Source of the DNA: Microbispora sp. ZYX-F-249
GTDB lineage: Bacteria; Actinomycetota; Actinomycetes; Streptosporangiales; Streptosporangiaceae
Reading direction: 5' to 3'
DNA: 64,000 nt
Assembly: GCF_039649665.1 (NCBI RefSeq)
Contig: NZ_JBDJAW010000005.1
Coordinates: 186,001 to 250,000 of the forward strand
Shown: positions 8,366-16,673 of the stretch, piece by piece
Position numbering within the stretch: position 1 is the stretch's first letter
How the letters are laid out: every line of letters begins with the position of its first letter
The notes under the pieces: model-generated
Told to the model about the DNA's origin: nothing
The model's database searches: none
What the model saw: the letters and a program-made list of their open reading frames with translations, nothing else
Made by a program: the position numbers and the translations under genes

Positions 8366-8997
8366 GAGCGTCTCCTCGTCATCGCGGCGAGCTGGCCGGC
8401 GACCCACTCGCGGTAGTCCTTCGACAGCGGATCGGCGCCGACGATCCCCTCGACCATCCGGGGCAGCGCGATGGGCGCGAAAGCCAGGGCGTAGGCGACC
8501 AGCAGGACGAACTCCGCGTCCAGCTCGCCGGTGATCTCGCCCTCCTCCTGGCGCCTGCGGGTCCGCTCGACGGCCTCGCGCAGCCGGGCCCGCTGCGCCT
8601 GCGCCCACTCGTCGTCGCTGTCGGCGCCCGGGCCGTCTCCCAGCGCCTGCCAGATGACCAGCCGGGACCAGTCCGGGTTGTCCAGCGTCGCGTCGAGGTG
8701 GGCCGCCACGCTCTCGGCGTACGTCGCGGCCGGCGGCGTCCTGCTTTCCTGCGCCCGCGCCCACCTGCGGCGCAGCTCTTCGACGAGCCCCTGCTTGCCG
8801 CCGAAGTAGTACGAGATGAGCTGCTGGTTGACCCCGGCCCCGGCCGCGATGGCGGCCGTCCGGGCCCCGGCGTAGCCCTTCGCGCCGAACTCCTCGACCG
8901 CCGCCTTCAGGATCCGCTCGCGGGTCTGTTCGGCCGCCTTCCCACGTTCCTGTGGCGCGCGCCGTGCTGAAGAAACCATGCGCCGGACTCTAGCCAT
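8362..8997 (-). CDS. TetR/AcrR family transcriptional regulator
   Basis: 211 residues from the ATG at 8997. A second ATG at 8979 is possible and neither has a good ribosome-binding site. The N-terminal TetR helix-turn-helix is clear: TRERILKAAVEEFGAKGYAGARTAAIAAGAGVNQQLISYYFGGKQGL. The C-terminal ligand domain is helical. It overlaps the oxidoreductase start by four bases. An inverted-repeat site lies immediately upstream in the divergent promoter (8998-9035), so it probably represses itself, the oxidoreductase and perhaps the divergent flavoprotein gene. The inducer is unknown. Confidence 0.9.
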   Translation of the reverse strand: MARVRRMVSSARRAPQERGKAAEQTRERILKAAVEEFGAKGYAGARTAAIAAGAGVNQQLISYYFGGKQGLVEELRRRWARAQESRTPPAATYAESVAAHLDATLDNPDWSRLVIWQALGDGPGADSDDEWAQAQRARLREAVERTRRRQEEGEITGELDAEFVLLVAYALAFAPIALPRMVEGIVGADPLSKDYREWVAGQLAAMTRRRS

Positions 8998-9035
8998 TCA
9001 AGTGCTTGAGTGACAAACATCAATCAGCCACTTGA
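8998..9035. promoter_or_regulatory. Candidate TetR operator in divergent promoter
   Basis: TCAAGTGCTTGA (8998-9009) is an inverted repeat with arms TCAAG/CTTGA. A further CACTTGA at 9029-9035 is the exact reverse complement of the TCAAGTG at 8998-9004. The 51-bp gap between the divergent regulator and flavoprotein genes is almost filled by these elements, as expected for an autoregulated TetR site. Confidence 0.5.
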
Positions 9036-9048
9036 TTATCATGAGGTC

Positions 9049-9456
9049 ATGATCTTCACAGAGCGCGAAATCGAGTACCTCGACGGTCAGCGGATCGGGC
9101 GGCTCGCCACACTCCAGCCGGACGGCACGCTCCAGGTGAGTCCGGTCGGGTTCCGCTACAACCGTGAGCTGGGAACGATCGACATCGGCGGGCGCGACAT
9201 GGCGGCCAGCCGCAAGTTCCGCAACGTGCTGGCCAACGGCAAGGTGGCGTTCGTCGTGGATGACGTCCCGTCCGTCGACCCCTGGCAGGTGCGCTGCCTG
9301 GAGATACGCGGGTACGGCGAGGCGCTCACCGACCCCGCCGACTCGAAGGCCCCGCTTTCCGGCCCGATCATCCGCGTGCATCCGCGGCGGATCATCAGCT
9401 TCGGTGTCGACCCCGGCAACCCCGCCGCCGGCAAGCGCGACGTCGCCTCACGATGA
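9049..9456 (+). CDS. PPOX-class F420/FMN-dependent oxidoreductase
   Basis: 135 residues. The ATG at 9049 (MIFTEREIEYL) is preceded by GAGG and matches the family; an in-frame ATG at 9010 would overlap the operator. It is a split-barrel flavin fold: RIGRLATLQPDGTLQVSPVGFRYN, then an IDIGGRDMAASRKFRN phosphate-contact segment, and RVHPRRIISFGVD near the end. Members reduce small substrates with F420H2 or bind FMN; the substrate is unknown. It is divergent from the TetR gene, and its last nine bases overlap the end of selB on the other strand. Confidence 0.85.
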   Translation: MIFTEREIEYLDGQRIGRLATLQPDGTLQVSPVGFRYNRELGTIDIGGRDMAASRKFRNVLANGKVAFVVDDVPSVDPWQVRCLEIRGYGEALTDPADSKAPLSGPIIRVHPRRIISFGVDPGNPAAGKRDVASR

Positions 9457-11232
9457 CCTCGACCGGCGGTGGACCTCGTCCACCCGCTCGGTGAGGCCTC
9501 CGCGGTCGAGATGCTCAAGCAGCGGCACCGCGACCCGGCGGCTGGTGCCGAGCGCGCTCCTGGCCTGGCTGACCGTGAACGGCTGCGGCAGCCGGGCCAG
9601 CAGCGCCGCCGCCCGCGCGTCGGCCCCGGGCGCGAGGACCACTCCGTCGGCCACGCGCAGCAGCGCCCCGGCGCGTACGGCGGCGGCGAGCTCCCGCGGC
9701 CCGAGCCCCAGCTCGGCCAGCCGCCCGGCCTCCGGCGCCTTGAAGGGAGCCCCGGCCAGGTCGTCCAGCAGGGTCCGCACCGCGCGGGCGACCGGAGCGG
9801 GCAGCCCCGCCGCCCCCGCCGGGACGCGGCCCGTCGTGGTGATCCGCCCGTCGGCCACCGCCAGCGGCGGCCGTACGAGCGCCGCCACGAGCCTGCGGTC
9901 GGGCAGGCGGAGCTCGTGGCGGGCGGCCTCCACCGGCATCCCGGGCTCCAGCGGGTGATCGGCCGCGTACCGCCGTACGACCTCCGGGAGCCGGGCGGAC
10001 AGCGCCGACCAGTGATCGGGGTCGACGTGCCAACCGGCGGCCACCGGCCGTCCCCCGGGCGGGCAGCCCATCGCGACCAGCTCGCCCTCGCGCAGCAGCA
10101 GGTGCGTACGCAGCAGGGAGGCGGCGTCCACCGACGCGTCCGCCAGCGCCCTGGCCCGCTCCCTGGCCGCCCCCCGGCGGCGCAGCTCCGGAGGTCGCAC
10201 GTCGAGGACGGTCGCCCGCGCGAGCACCCGCAGCTCGCCGTGCCCGCGGCCCGGGTCCCGCAGCAGCAGCGCGTCTCCCAGGTGCAGGGGAAGCGGCCGG
10301 GCCAGGCGCAGCCGGGCCGCCGTCCCCTCGGCCTCGGCGGCGAGGGGCCGCACCTCGCACGGCACCGACGCCGAGCCGATGTGGGCGGTGAGCCGCGCGG
10401 GAAGCGGCCCGCGGGCGCCCACCGCCATCGTCACGCGCACGTCGACCAGGTCCGTCGCCGTCCAGGCGCCGGGCGTGACGAGGGCGCGGCCGCGTTCCGG
10501 CGCGACCCGCCCGCGCAGGTTGAGCGCCACCCTCGCGACCCCGGTGACCGACTCGACGTGCTCCTTCAGCGACTCCAGGGCGCGCACCCGCACCGGCTCC
10601 CCGTCCAGCTCCAGCTCGTCGCCGGCCTCGACGCGACCGGCGGGCAGCGTGCCGGTCACGACGGTCCCGCTGCCGCGCACGCTGAACACCCGGTCGATCC
10701 ACAGCCGCACGGGAGCGTGCGGATCGGGCGCGGGCAGCGCCGCCACCAGCCGGTCGAGGGCGGCGCGCAGCCCGTCCAGGCCCTCGCCGGTGCGCCCGCT
10801 CACCGCCAGGGCCTCCACCGGGCCCAGCCCGGCCTCCGCCAGCCGATCCCGCGCGTCCTTCAGCGCGGGCGCGGGGTCACCGAGGTCCGCGCGGGTGACG
10901 GCGAGCAGGCCGTGCCGTACGCCGAGGGTGCGCAGCGCGACCAGGTGCTCCTCCGACTGGGGCATCCACCCCTCGTCGGCGGCGACGACGAACATCACGG
11001 CGGGCACCGGGCCGACCCCGGCGAGCATCGTGCCGAGAAACCGCTCGTGCCCGGGCACGTCGACGAACACCACCCGTTCCCCGGAGGGCAGCGCCGTCCA
11101 GGCGTAGCCCAGCTCGATCGTGAGGCCGCGCCGCCGCTCCTCCTCCAGCCGGTCGGGCTCCATCCCGGTCAGCGCACGCACCAGCGTCGACTTGCCGTGA
11201 TCGACGTGCCCCGCCGTGGCCACGACGTGCAT
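9448..11232 (-). CDS. selB: Selenocysteine-specific elongation factor SelB
   Basis: 594 residues. The protein opens with the GTPase: MHVVATAGHVDHGKSTLVRAL (G1), LTIELGYAW (switch region) and DVPGHERFL (G3). EF-Tu-like beta barrels follow (SVRGSGTVVTGTLPAGRVEAGDELEL). The C-terminal ~250 residues contain winged-helix repeats that in SelB bind the SECIS hairpin (for example FTVSQARSALGTSRRVAVPLLEHLDRGGLTER). It delivers Sec-tRNA to UGA codons on the ribosome. The ATG shares its A with the selA stop (TGATG), so selA-selB is translationally coupled. tRNA-Sec, selD and a Sec-containing formate dehydrogenase nearby support the assignment. Confidence 0.97.
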   Translation of the reverse strand: MHVVATAGHVDHGKSTLVRALTGMEPDRLEEERRRGLTIELGYAWTALPSGERVVFVDVPGHERFLGTMLAGVGPVPAVMFVVAADEGWMPQSEEHLVALRTLGVRHGLLAVTRADLGDPAPALKDARDRLAEAGLGPVEALAVSGRTGEGLDGLRAALDRLVAALPAPDPHAPVRLWIDRVFSVRGSGTVVTGTLPAGRVEAGDELELDGEPVRVRALESLKEHVESVTGVARVALNLRGRVAPERGRALVTPGAWTATDLVDVRVTMAVGARGPLPARLTAHIGSASVPCEVRPLAAEAEGTAARLRLARPLPLHLGDALLLRDPGRGHGELRVLARATVLDVRPPELRRRGAARERARALADASVDAASLLRTHLLLREGELVAMGCPPGGRPVAAGWHVDPDHWSALSARLPEVVRRYAADHPLEPGMPVEAARHELRLPDRRLVAALVRPPLAVADGRITTTGRVPAGAAGLPAPVARAVRTLLDDLAGAPFKAPEAGRLAELGLGPRELAAAVRAGALLRVADGVVLAPGADARAAALLARLPQPFTVSQARSALGTSRRVAVPLLEHLDRGGLTERVDEVHRRSRSS

Positions 11233-12521
11233 CAGCCGGCCGCCCTCAGGACGGCCTCCAGGACCTCGCCGTCCCGCTCCGGCGGCACGGCGCGCAGATC
11301 GAGCAGCAGGCGGCCGCCCTCGACCCGGCCGACGACCGGCGGCTCGCCCCGCCGCAGCGGTACGGCCAGCCGCTCCGGCAGGCTCACGGCCACGCTCGGC
11401 AGGCGCACGCCGGGGGCCCCGCCCCCGCCCACGGTCGCGTCCGCGGGCACGGCCGCCGCGTCCACGCGCGCCTGGCACATCGCCTTCGCCAGCGCCTCGG
11501 CCCGCTCGCCGAGGATGAGCGGATCGGCGTGGAGCGCCTGCCGTACGGGAGGCTCCGGGCCCCGCAGCGTCGCCTCGAGCGCGGCCAGCGTCAGCTTGTC
11601 CACCCGCAGCGCCCGCGCGAGCGGGTGCCGCCTGAGCCGTTCGACGAGGTCGCGGCGGCCGAGCAGGAGGCCCGCCTGCGGACCGCCGAGCAGCTTGTCG
11701 CCGCTCGCGGTGACCAGGTCGGCGCCGGCCCGCAGCACGCTCGTCGCGTCGGGCTCCTCGGGCAGCAGCGGATCACGGTCGAGCAGGCCGGACCCGATGT
11801 CGACGACCACGGGCACGCCCAGCCCGGTCAGCTCGGCCACCTCGACCGAGCCGGTGAAGCCCTCGACGCGGAAGTTCGACGGGTGGACCTTCAGCACGAA
11901 CCCCGTGTGCGGCCCGATCACGTCCCGGTAATCGGCCAGGGCGGTGCGGTTGGTCGTGCCCACCTCGCGCAGGCGCGCGCCGGTGGACACGAGCAGGTCG
12001 GGGATGCGGAAACCGTCGCCGATCTCGACCAGCTCACCCCTGCTGATCACGATCTCCCGCCCGGCGGCGAGCGCGGTGGCGGCCAGCACGAGGGCGGCGG
12101 CGTTGTTGTTGACCACGTGCACGCCCTCGGCGGCGGGCACGGCCCGCGCGAGCGCCTCGACCGCGCCGCGCCCGCGGCGTGCCCGTGCCCCCGTGGCCAG
12201 GTCGAACTCCACGTCCGTCGCCCCCGCCGCCACCGTCACCGCCTCGACGGCGGCCGGGGACAGCGGCGCACGGCCCAGGTTCGTGTGGAGCAGCACGCCG
12301 GTCATGTTGAGCACGGGACGCAGGCTCGTGGCGTGACGTGGCAGCGCCGCAAGCGCGACGCCGGCGACGTCCTCCGGTTCGATCTCGCCCTGCCGTACCC
12401 GCTGCTGCGCCCGCGCGACCGCGTCCTTGACCACCGGGCGGCCGAGCCGCCCGATGGCGGCGGCCAGCCGCGGATCGGCCAGCACGGCGTCGGTGCGCGG
12501 CACCCGCCTCCGTGGATCCAC
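11232..12521 (-). CDS. selA: L-seryl-tRNA(Sec) selenium transferase SelA
   Basis: 429 residues from a GTG at 12521; an alternative GTG lies 18 bp inside. PLP-dependent enzyme that converts Ser-tRNA(Sec) to Sec-tRNA(Sec) using selenophosphate. Visible are the N-terminal segment VVKDAVARAQQRVRQGE, then VLNMTGVLLHTNLGRAPLS, the VVNNNAAALVLAA substrate region and the PLP lysine in SGDKLLGGPQAG (K276). The length is typical of bacterial SelA. It is the first gene of selAB. A strong hairpin lies 20-53 bp upstream of the start (12541-12574). Confidence 0.97.
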   Translation of the reverse strand: MDPRRRVPRTDAVLADPRLAAAIGRLGRPVVKDAVARAQQRVRQGEIEPEDVAGVALAALPRHATSLRPVLNMTGVLLHTNLGRAPLSPAAVEAVTVAAGATDVEFDLATGARARRGRGAVEALARAVPAAEGVHVVNNNAAALVLAATALAAGREIVISRGELVEIGDGFRIPDLLVSTGARLREVGTTNRTALADYRDVIGPHTGFVLKVHPSNFRVEGFTGSVEVAELTGLGVPVVVDIGSGLLDRDPLLPEEPDATSVLRAGADLVTASGDKLLGGPQAGLLLGRRDLVERLRRHPLARALRVDKLTLAALEATLRGPEPPVRQALHADPLILGERAEALAKAMCQARVDAAAVPADATVGGGGAPGVRLPSVAVSLPERLAVPLRRGEPPVVGRVEGGRLLLDLRAVPPERDGEVLEAVLRAAG

Positions 12522-12540
12522 ACTTCAAATTACAGCGACG

Positions 12541-12574
12541 GCGCACGGCCCGCCCCGCAGGGCGGGCCGTGCGC
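12541..12574 (-). promoter_or_regulatory. Perfect 15-bp hairpin in the selA leader
   Basis: The arms GCGCACGGCCCGCCC and GGGCGGGCCGTGCGC pair perfectly around a 4-base loop, just upstream of the selA GTG. No T-run follows on either strand and no upstream gene needs terminating, so a leader RNA structure is plausible. A SECIS-like element in the selAB leader is known in E. coli, but this loop does not show GGUCU. Confidence 0.5.
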
Positions 12575-12766
12575 GTCGGGCGCGCCGACCGGGGGCACGA
12601 CGGCGCGCCGGCTTGTCGGCTCTGGCAGCGGACGGGAGACGTGGCCTGCACCGCCGGCTTGTCCGTCCGGCGCCCCTTTCGTCGTTCGTGAACGACGCGG
12701 TCATGCTGTCCGGTCCGGCTTGGAGATCGCTTGACATCGTCTTGCAACTCGGGCCACAGCACGTCA

Positions 12767-12795
12767 TTGACACGACCCGAGGCGGATCTTACGGT
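12767..12795 (+). promoter_or_regulatory. Sigma70-type promoter for the pectinesterase gene
   Basis: TTGACA at 12767-12772, a 17-bp spacer and TACGGT at 12790-12795, about 55 bp upstream of the ATG at 12851. This is the best -35/-10 pair I saw in the window. Confidence 0.6.
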
Positions 12796-12850
12796 GCTGA
12801 TGTTCGCATGTGAGGAAGCAGTTCATATATGTGACCGATAGGAGTCCGCG

Positions 12851-13990
12851 ATGTCGCCCCTGCCCCCCTTGATCGGCCGACGGCAGGCGCTGGCCGGCGC
12901 CGCCGCGATCCTCGGCCTCGTGGTCGCGTCACCCGCGCGCGCCGCGCACGTGCCCCCCTTCGGCCGGTACGGCTCGCCCCGCCGCCGGCTGAACGACCGG
13001 ACCCTCTACGTGGACGGCCGGGGCCGGGGGGACCACACCACCGTCCAGGCCGCCGTCGACGCGACGCCGGACTCGCCGGCCGGGGGCTGGACACTGGTGA
13101 TCGCGGCCGGGACGTACCGGGAGACGGTCCTCGTGCCGCAGGCCAAGACCGGCCTGTGCTTCCTCGGGGCGACCGGCGACGCGCGCGACGTCGTGATCGT
13201 CTACGGCAACGCGGCCGGCACGCCCAAACCGGAGGGCGGCACGTACGGCACCAGCGGCAGCGCCACCACCACGATCCAGGCCGACGGCTTCACCGCCGCC
13301 CACGTCACGTTCGCCAACGACTGGCTGCGGGCCGACCACCCGGAGATCACGGCCACCCAGGCGGTGGCGGCGAAGGTCATGGGCGACCGGTCGTACTTCG
13401 AAAGGTGCCGGTTCCTCGGCCACCAGGACACGTTGTACGCCGACACCCGCACCCTGGCGTCCTTCGCCCGGCAGTACTTCCGCGAGTGCCACATCGAGGG
13501 GGACGTCGACTTCGTCTTCGGCCGCGCGACCGCCGTCTTCGAGCGGTGCGAGCTGACCACTCTGGCCAGGGACGCGACGTTCCGTCCGTACGGCTTCGTG
13601 TTCGCGCCGAGCACGGCGGCCGCCAACCCCCACGGCTATCTGGCGGTGCACTGCGTGATCGACGGGACGGCGGCCGACGCGTCCTTCGGCCTGGCCCGGC
13701 CGTGGCGGCCAAGCAGCGACCCGACCGCCCTCCCGTCACTGGTCGTCCGCGAGACCCGGATGGGGCCCTCGATCGACGCGGCCACGCCGTACGTGGACAT
13801 GAGCTCGGGCTACCACTGGCAGGACGCGCGGTTCGGCGAGTTCCACAACACCGGCCCGGGCGCCGCGGTCCCCGTCCCCGGGAACCGTCCCCAGCTCACT
13901 CCTCGGCAGGCCGCCGAGCACACCCCCCGCGCCTACCTCGGCGACTGGCGCCCCGGCCCCGCCCTGCTCCCCCGCCCGTCCGGACGCTGA
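12851..13990 (+). CDS. Secreted pectinesterase
   Basis: 379 residues. The ATG at 12851 follows AGGAG at 12840-12844. The signal peptide carries IGRRQALAGAAAILGLVVASPARA, a possible twin-arginine signal. The CE8 beta-helix motifs are present: GHQDTLYAD with the catalytic Asp near residue 193, DVDFVFGRA with the nucleophilic Asp near residue 220, and LARPWRP carrying the Arg/Trp pair near residue 284. It removes methyl esters from pectin, so the organism probably uses plant debris. It sits inside the selenocysteine island without an obvious functional link and has its own promoter. Confidence 0.93.
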   Translation: MSPLPPLIGRRQALAGAAAILGLVVASPARAAHVPPFGRYGSPRRRLNDRTLYVDGRGRGDHTTVQAAVDATPDSPAGGWTLVIAAGTYRETVLVPQAKTGLCFLGATGDARDVVIVYGNAAGTPKPEGGTYGTSGSATTTIQADGFTAAHVTFANDWLRADHPEITATQAVAAKVMGDRSYFERCRFLGHQDTLYADTRTLASFARQYFRECHIEGDVDFVFGRATAVFERCELTTLARDATFRPYGFVFAPSTAAANPHGYLAVHCVIDGTAADASFGLARPWRPSSDPTALPSLVVRETRMGPSIDAATPYVDMSSGYHWQDARFGEFHNTGPGAAVPVPGNRPQLTPRQAAEHTPRAYLGDWRPGPALLPRPSGR

Positions 13991-14076
13991 CCTCGCGCCG
14001 ACGCGTCGGAGGGCGGCGACCCGTCACTTCGCTGTCAGCGCCCCCGGAGCGGCCCTCCGCTTATCGGCCGAGCGCC

Positions 14077-14773
14077 TCAGCCGTCGGACTGCTCGGACTC
14101 TCGCGGCTCGACGAACAGGTCGTCGGTACGGGTGACGGTCAGGGCGCGCCGCATCCATTCGTCGAGCAGAGCGAGGTCCGTGCACGTCTCGATGAAGACG
14201 CGGTCGTAGTCGGAGACGGCGATCCCCCGGGCTTCCAGGACGGTCAGCACCGCCCTCGCCTCGCCCTCTGCCCGTCCCCGTCTGCGACCTTCCTCGCGAC
14301 CTTCCTCGCGCCCCTCCTCGCGACCGGCTTCGAGACCGGCTTCGAGGCCCTTCCCGTAATGCTGACGGGCGAAAGGGCTGTAGACCGGCCAAGTGGTGGT
14401 CTCCATGATTTTCTCCATGATGTGTCTGGCGGCCTGCGAAGCGAGTCGGTATTCGTATTCATAGTGTTGCGCAGCGTGATCGTCCGGCAGCTCGCGTCCG
14501 CTGCTTGCCCGAGTCCTCGCGCTGCTGGACCTCCACGATGATCGCGTGTAGAGGATCATGCTGGGCCCCTACCGTGATCACCGTGTCCGGATACAGATCG
14601 GTCGAGGGACGATCGTTCAATTCGTTGCCCACCAGCTGCACCGGCAGCCCACCCGGCAGATCAAGGTCCAGCCGGTCGCGAAGCATCTCCACCGCGAACT
14701 GCGGCCTGTGCCGGAACAGCGCGTTGAGTGTGTCATGCAGGGGGACGGCATGACACGGTATGTCATCAATCAA
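14077..14773 (-). pseudogene. Decayed Rpn/PD-(D/E)XK-type transposase-like gene
   Basis: Two out-of-frame pieces form one broken gene. The 5' piece (14773 to about 14490) encodes LNALFRHRPQFAVEMLRDRL and AIIVEVQ, the N-terminal part of the Rpn-like nuclease family common in actinomycetes. The 3' piece (to 14077) encodes the family C-terminus: an HYEYEYRLASQAARHIMEKIME helix, a Glu/Arg/Gly coiled stretch (GREEGREEGREEG) and LDEWMRRALTVTRTDDLF. The middle of the nuclease domain is missing and the frame shifts near 14480-14500. It is a non-functional remnant, about half the normal length. Confidence 0.7.
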
Positions 14774-14873
14774 TCACGAATAGTAAACACGGAACTAACC
14801 CGGCCGCCCCCGGGTGAACGCTCCGGCGGTGCCAGCGGAATCGGGCGAAGTGACGTGTCGAGGCCGGGGCGAG

Positions 14874-14966
14874 CGGAGGTGGACGGGAATCGAACCCGCC
14901 AGGCCGAGGACCTCGGCCTCGTCGGTTTTGAAGACCGCGGGGACCACCAGGCGCCCACACACCTCC
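14874..14966 (-). tRNA. selC: tRNA-Sec (anticodon TCA)
   Basis: 93 nt without an encoded CCA. The 5' acceptor strand GGAGGTGT pairs with CCACCTCC (seven pairs and one mismatch). The anticodon loop is CTTCAAA, giving anticodon TCA for UGA. The variable arm is long, with arms AGGCCGA and TCGGCCT pairing around GGTCC. The T arm is GCGGG-TTCGATT-CCCGT. The long acceptor/T stack and extra arm are diagnostic of bacterial tRNA-Sec. It is divergent from selD and close to selAB and fdhA. Confidence 0.95.
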
Positions 14967-15056
14967 AGGGAGAAACCTAGCCGCAACGGGGTAGGGAACC
15001 TCCCGACGCCCCCGGTGTGGCGCGGCGGACGAACGACGACCCGGAGCGGGGGCGGC

Positions 15057-16070
15057 ATGACCGAGACGGCGGAGCGGGCCGAGATCCGGCTGACCCAGCA
15101 GGCGCACGGCGGCGGCTGCGCCTGCAAGATTCCGCCGGGCGAGCTGGAGAGCATCGTGGCCGGGCTCGTGGCTCCCGGCCCGTCCGCGTACGGGAACGAG
15201 CTGATCATCGGCTTGGACGACGGCGACGACGCGGCCGTGGTCAGGATCGAGGGCGGCCGGGCGGTCGTCGCCACAGCGGATTTCTTCACCCCCGTCGTGG
15301 ACGACCCGTACGACTGGGGACGGATCGCGGCCGCCAACGCGCTCTCCGACGTGTACGCGGTGGGCGGCGAACCCGTCGTGGCGGTGAACCTGCTGGGGTG
15401 GCCCAGGGAGAAGCTGTCCATGGACCTCGCCGGGCAGGTGCTGCGCGGGGGCCTGGACGTGGCGCGGGCGGCGGGCTGCCACGTCGCGGGCGGTCACAGC
15501 GTGGACGACCCCGAGCCGAAGTACGGCATGGCGGTAACCGGCCTGGCCGACCCGGACCGGCTGCTGCGCATCGACGCCGGCCGGCCCGGCGTGCCGATCT
15601 CCCTCACCAAACCGCTCGGCGTCGGTGTGCTCAACACCAGGCACAAGGCGACCGGCGAGGTGTTCCCGCAGGCGATCGAGGTGATGACGACGCTCAACCG
15701 GGACGCCTCCCGGGCGGCGCTGGCGGCCGGGGCCCGGTGCGCGACCGACGTGACCGGCTTCGGTCTGCTCGGCCATCTGTACAAGCTGGCCAGGGCGAGC
15801 GGCGTCACGGCGGTGGTCGACGTGGCGGCCGTGCCCTACCTGGAGGGGGCGCGGCAGGCGGTGCACGACGGCTACGTCAGCGGCGGTACGCGCCGCAACC
15901 TGGAGTGGGTGCGTCCCCACCTCGACCCGGCCGGGTACGCGGAGGAGGATCTGCTCCTGCTGGCCGACGCCCAGACCTCGGGCGGCCTGCTGGTCGCCGG
16001 TGTGGTTCCCGGCGCGCCCGTCGTCGGCGAGCTCGTCCCGGCAGAGGCCACCGCGATCCGCCTCGCCTGA
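15057..16070 (+). CDS. selD: Selenide, water dikinase SelD
   Basis: 337 residues. The ATG at 15057 follows GGAG about ten bases upstream. The protein makes selenophosphate from selenide and ATP. The N-terminal glycine/cysteine loop is HGGGCACKIPPGEL, whose first Cys aligns with the catalytic Cys of E. coli SelD. Next are ATADFFTPVVDDPYDWG and AANALSDVYAVGGEP, the metal and ATP ligands typical of the PurM-like fold, then GGHSVDDPEPKYG and CATDVTGFGLLGHLYKLA. It is Cys-type rather than Sec-type. It is transcribed away from tRNA-Sec and feeds SelA. Confidence 0.97.
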   Translation: MTETAERAEIRLTQQAHGGGCACKIPPGELESIVAGLVAPGPSAYGNELIIGLDDGDDAAVVRIEGGRAVVATADFFTPVVDDPYDWGRIAAANALSDVYAVGGEPVVAVNLLGWPREKLSMDLAGQVLRGGLDVARAAGCHVAGGHSVDDPEPKYGMAVTGLADPDRLLRIDAGRPGVPISLTKPLGVGVLNTRHKATGEVFPQAIEVMTTLNRDASRAALAAGARCATDVTGFGLLGHLYKLARASGVTAVVDVAAVPYLEGARQAVHDGYVSGGTRRNLEWVRPHLDPAGYAEEDLLLLADAQTSGGLLVAGVVPGAPVVGELVPAEATAIRLA

Positions 16071-16115
16071 CAGCTCCCGATGTCCGGGGCGGTGGTGAGG
16101 TGGTAGACCCGGGAC

Positions 16116-16673
16116 ATGCGACCTGAGCCCGGTGAGGTGCTGCATTTCTCCGAGGACCCCGGAATCACGCGGTTCGTCCCGCATGTGGCGGCCACCGCGC
16201 GGCAACCGGAGGCCTACGTCTGGGCGGTTCCGGCCGAGCGCTGCCCCGACTACTGGTTTCCCCGCCGATGTCCACGCGCCATGGCCTGGACGACCCCGGC
16301 GACCACGGACGACGACCGGGAACGCGTCATCGGCCCGGGCTGCGGCGAGCGGGTGCACGCCATCGAGTACGGCTGGCTGGAGGCGTTCCTGACCGTCCGC
16401 TTGTACGCCTACCGCTTCCCGGCGGAGCGGTTCGTCCCGTTCGGCGAGCCGGTGCCGAACGCGGTGGTCGCGACCGAGCCGGTCGAGCCGCTCGGGCCGC
16501 CGGAGCCCGTCGGCGACCTGCTGCGGCTGCACGAGGAGGCCGGCATCCAGCTCAGGCTGCTGGACAACCTGTGGCCGTTCTGGGACGCGGTGACCGGCGG
16601 TTCCCTGGGCTGGAGCGGCATCCGCCTCCGCAACGCCCGTCCCCGGCCCGCGTCACGCCGACCCGCCGGCTAG
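16116..16673 (+). CDS. DUF6886-like hypothetical protein
   Basis: 185 residues from an ATG at 16116. The start LHFSEDPGITRFVPHVAATA and the later YWFPRRCPRAMAW resemble, from memory, a conserved uncharacterised family (DUF6886) of about this size. No catalytic motif, signal or membrane segment is visible. It lies 45 bp after selD on the same strand, and its last four bases overlap the nrfD-like gene on the other strand. There is no evidence for a role in selenium metabolism beyond position. Confidence 0.7.
   Translation: MRPEPGEVLHFSEDPGITRFVPHVAATARQPEAYVWAVPAERCPDYWFPRRCPRAMAWTTPATTDDDRERVIGPGCGERVHAIEYGWLEAFLTVRLYAYRFPAERFVPFGEPVPNAVVATEPVEPLGPPEPVGDLLRLHEEAGIQLRLLDNLWPFWDAVTGGSLGWSGIRLRNARPRPASRRPAG

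Larger units (their letters stand above)
12522..12850. other. Divergent intergenic region, selA / pectinesterase
   Basis: About 330 bp with no credible gene. It holds the selA-proximal hairpin (12541-12574) and a good promoter for the pectinesterase (12767-12795). A further TTGACA at 12731 lacks a matching -10. Confidence 0.6.

Noticed and set aside
14077-14773. A functional Rpn-type nuclease or insertion sequence.
   Set aside because: The two halves are in different frames and the central catalytic region is missing; no terminal inverted repeats were found.
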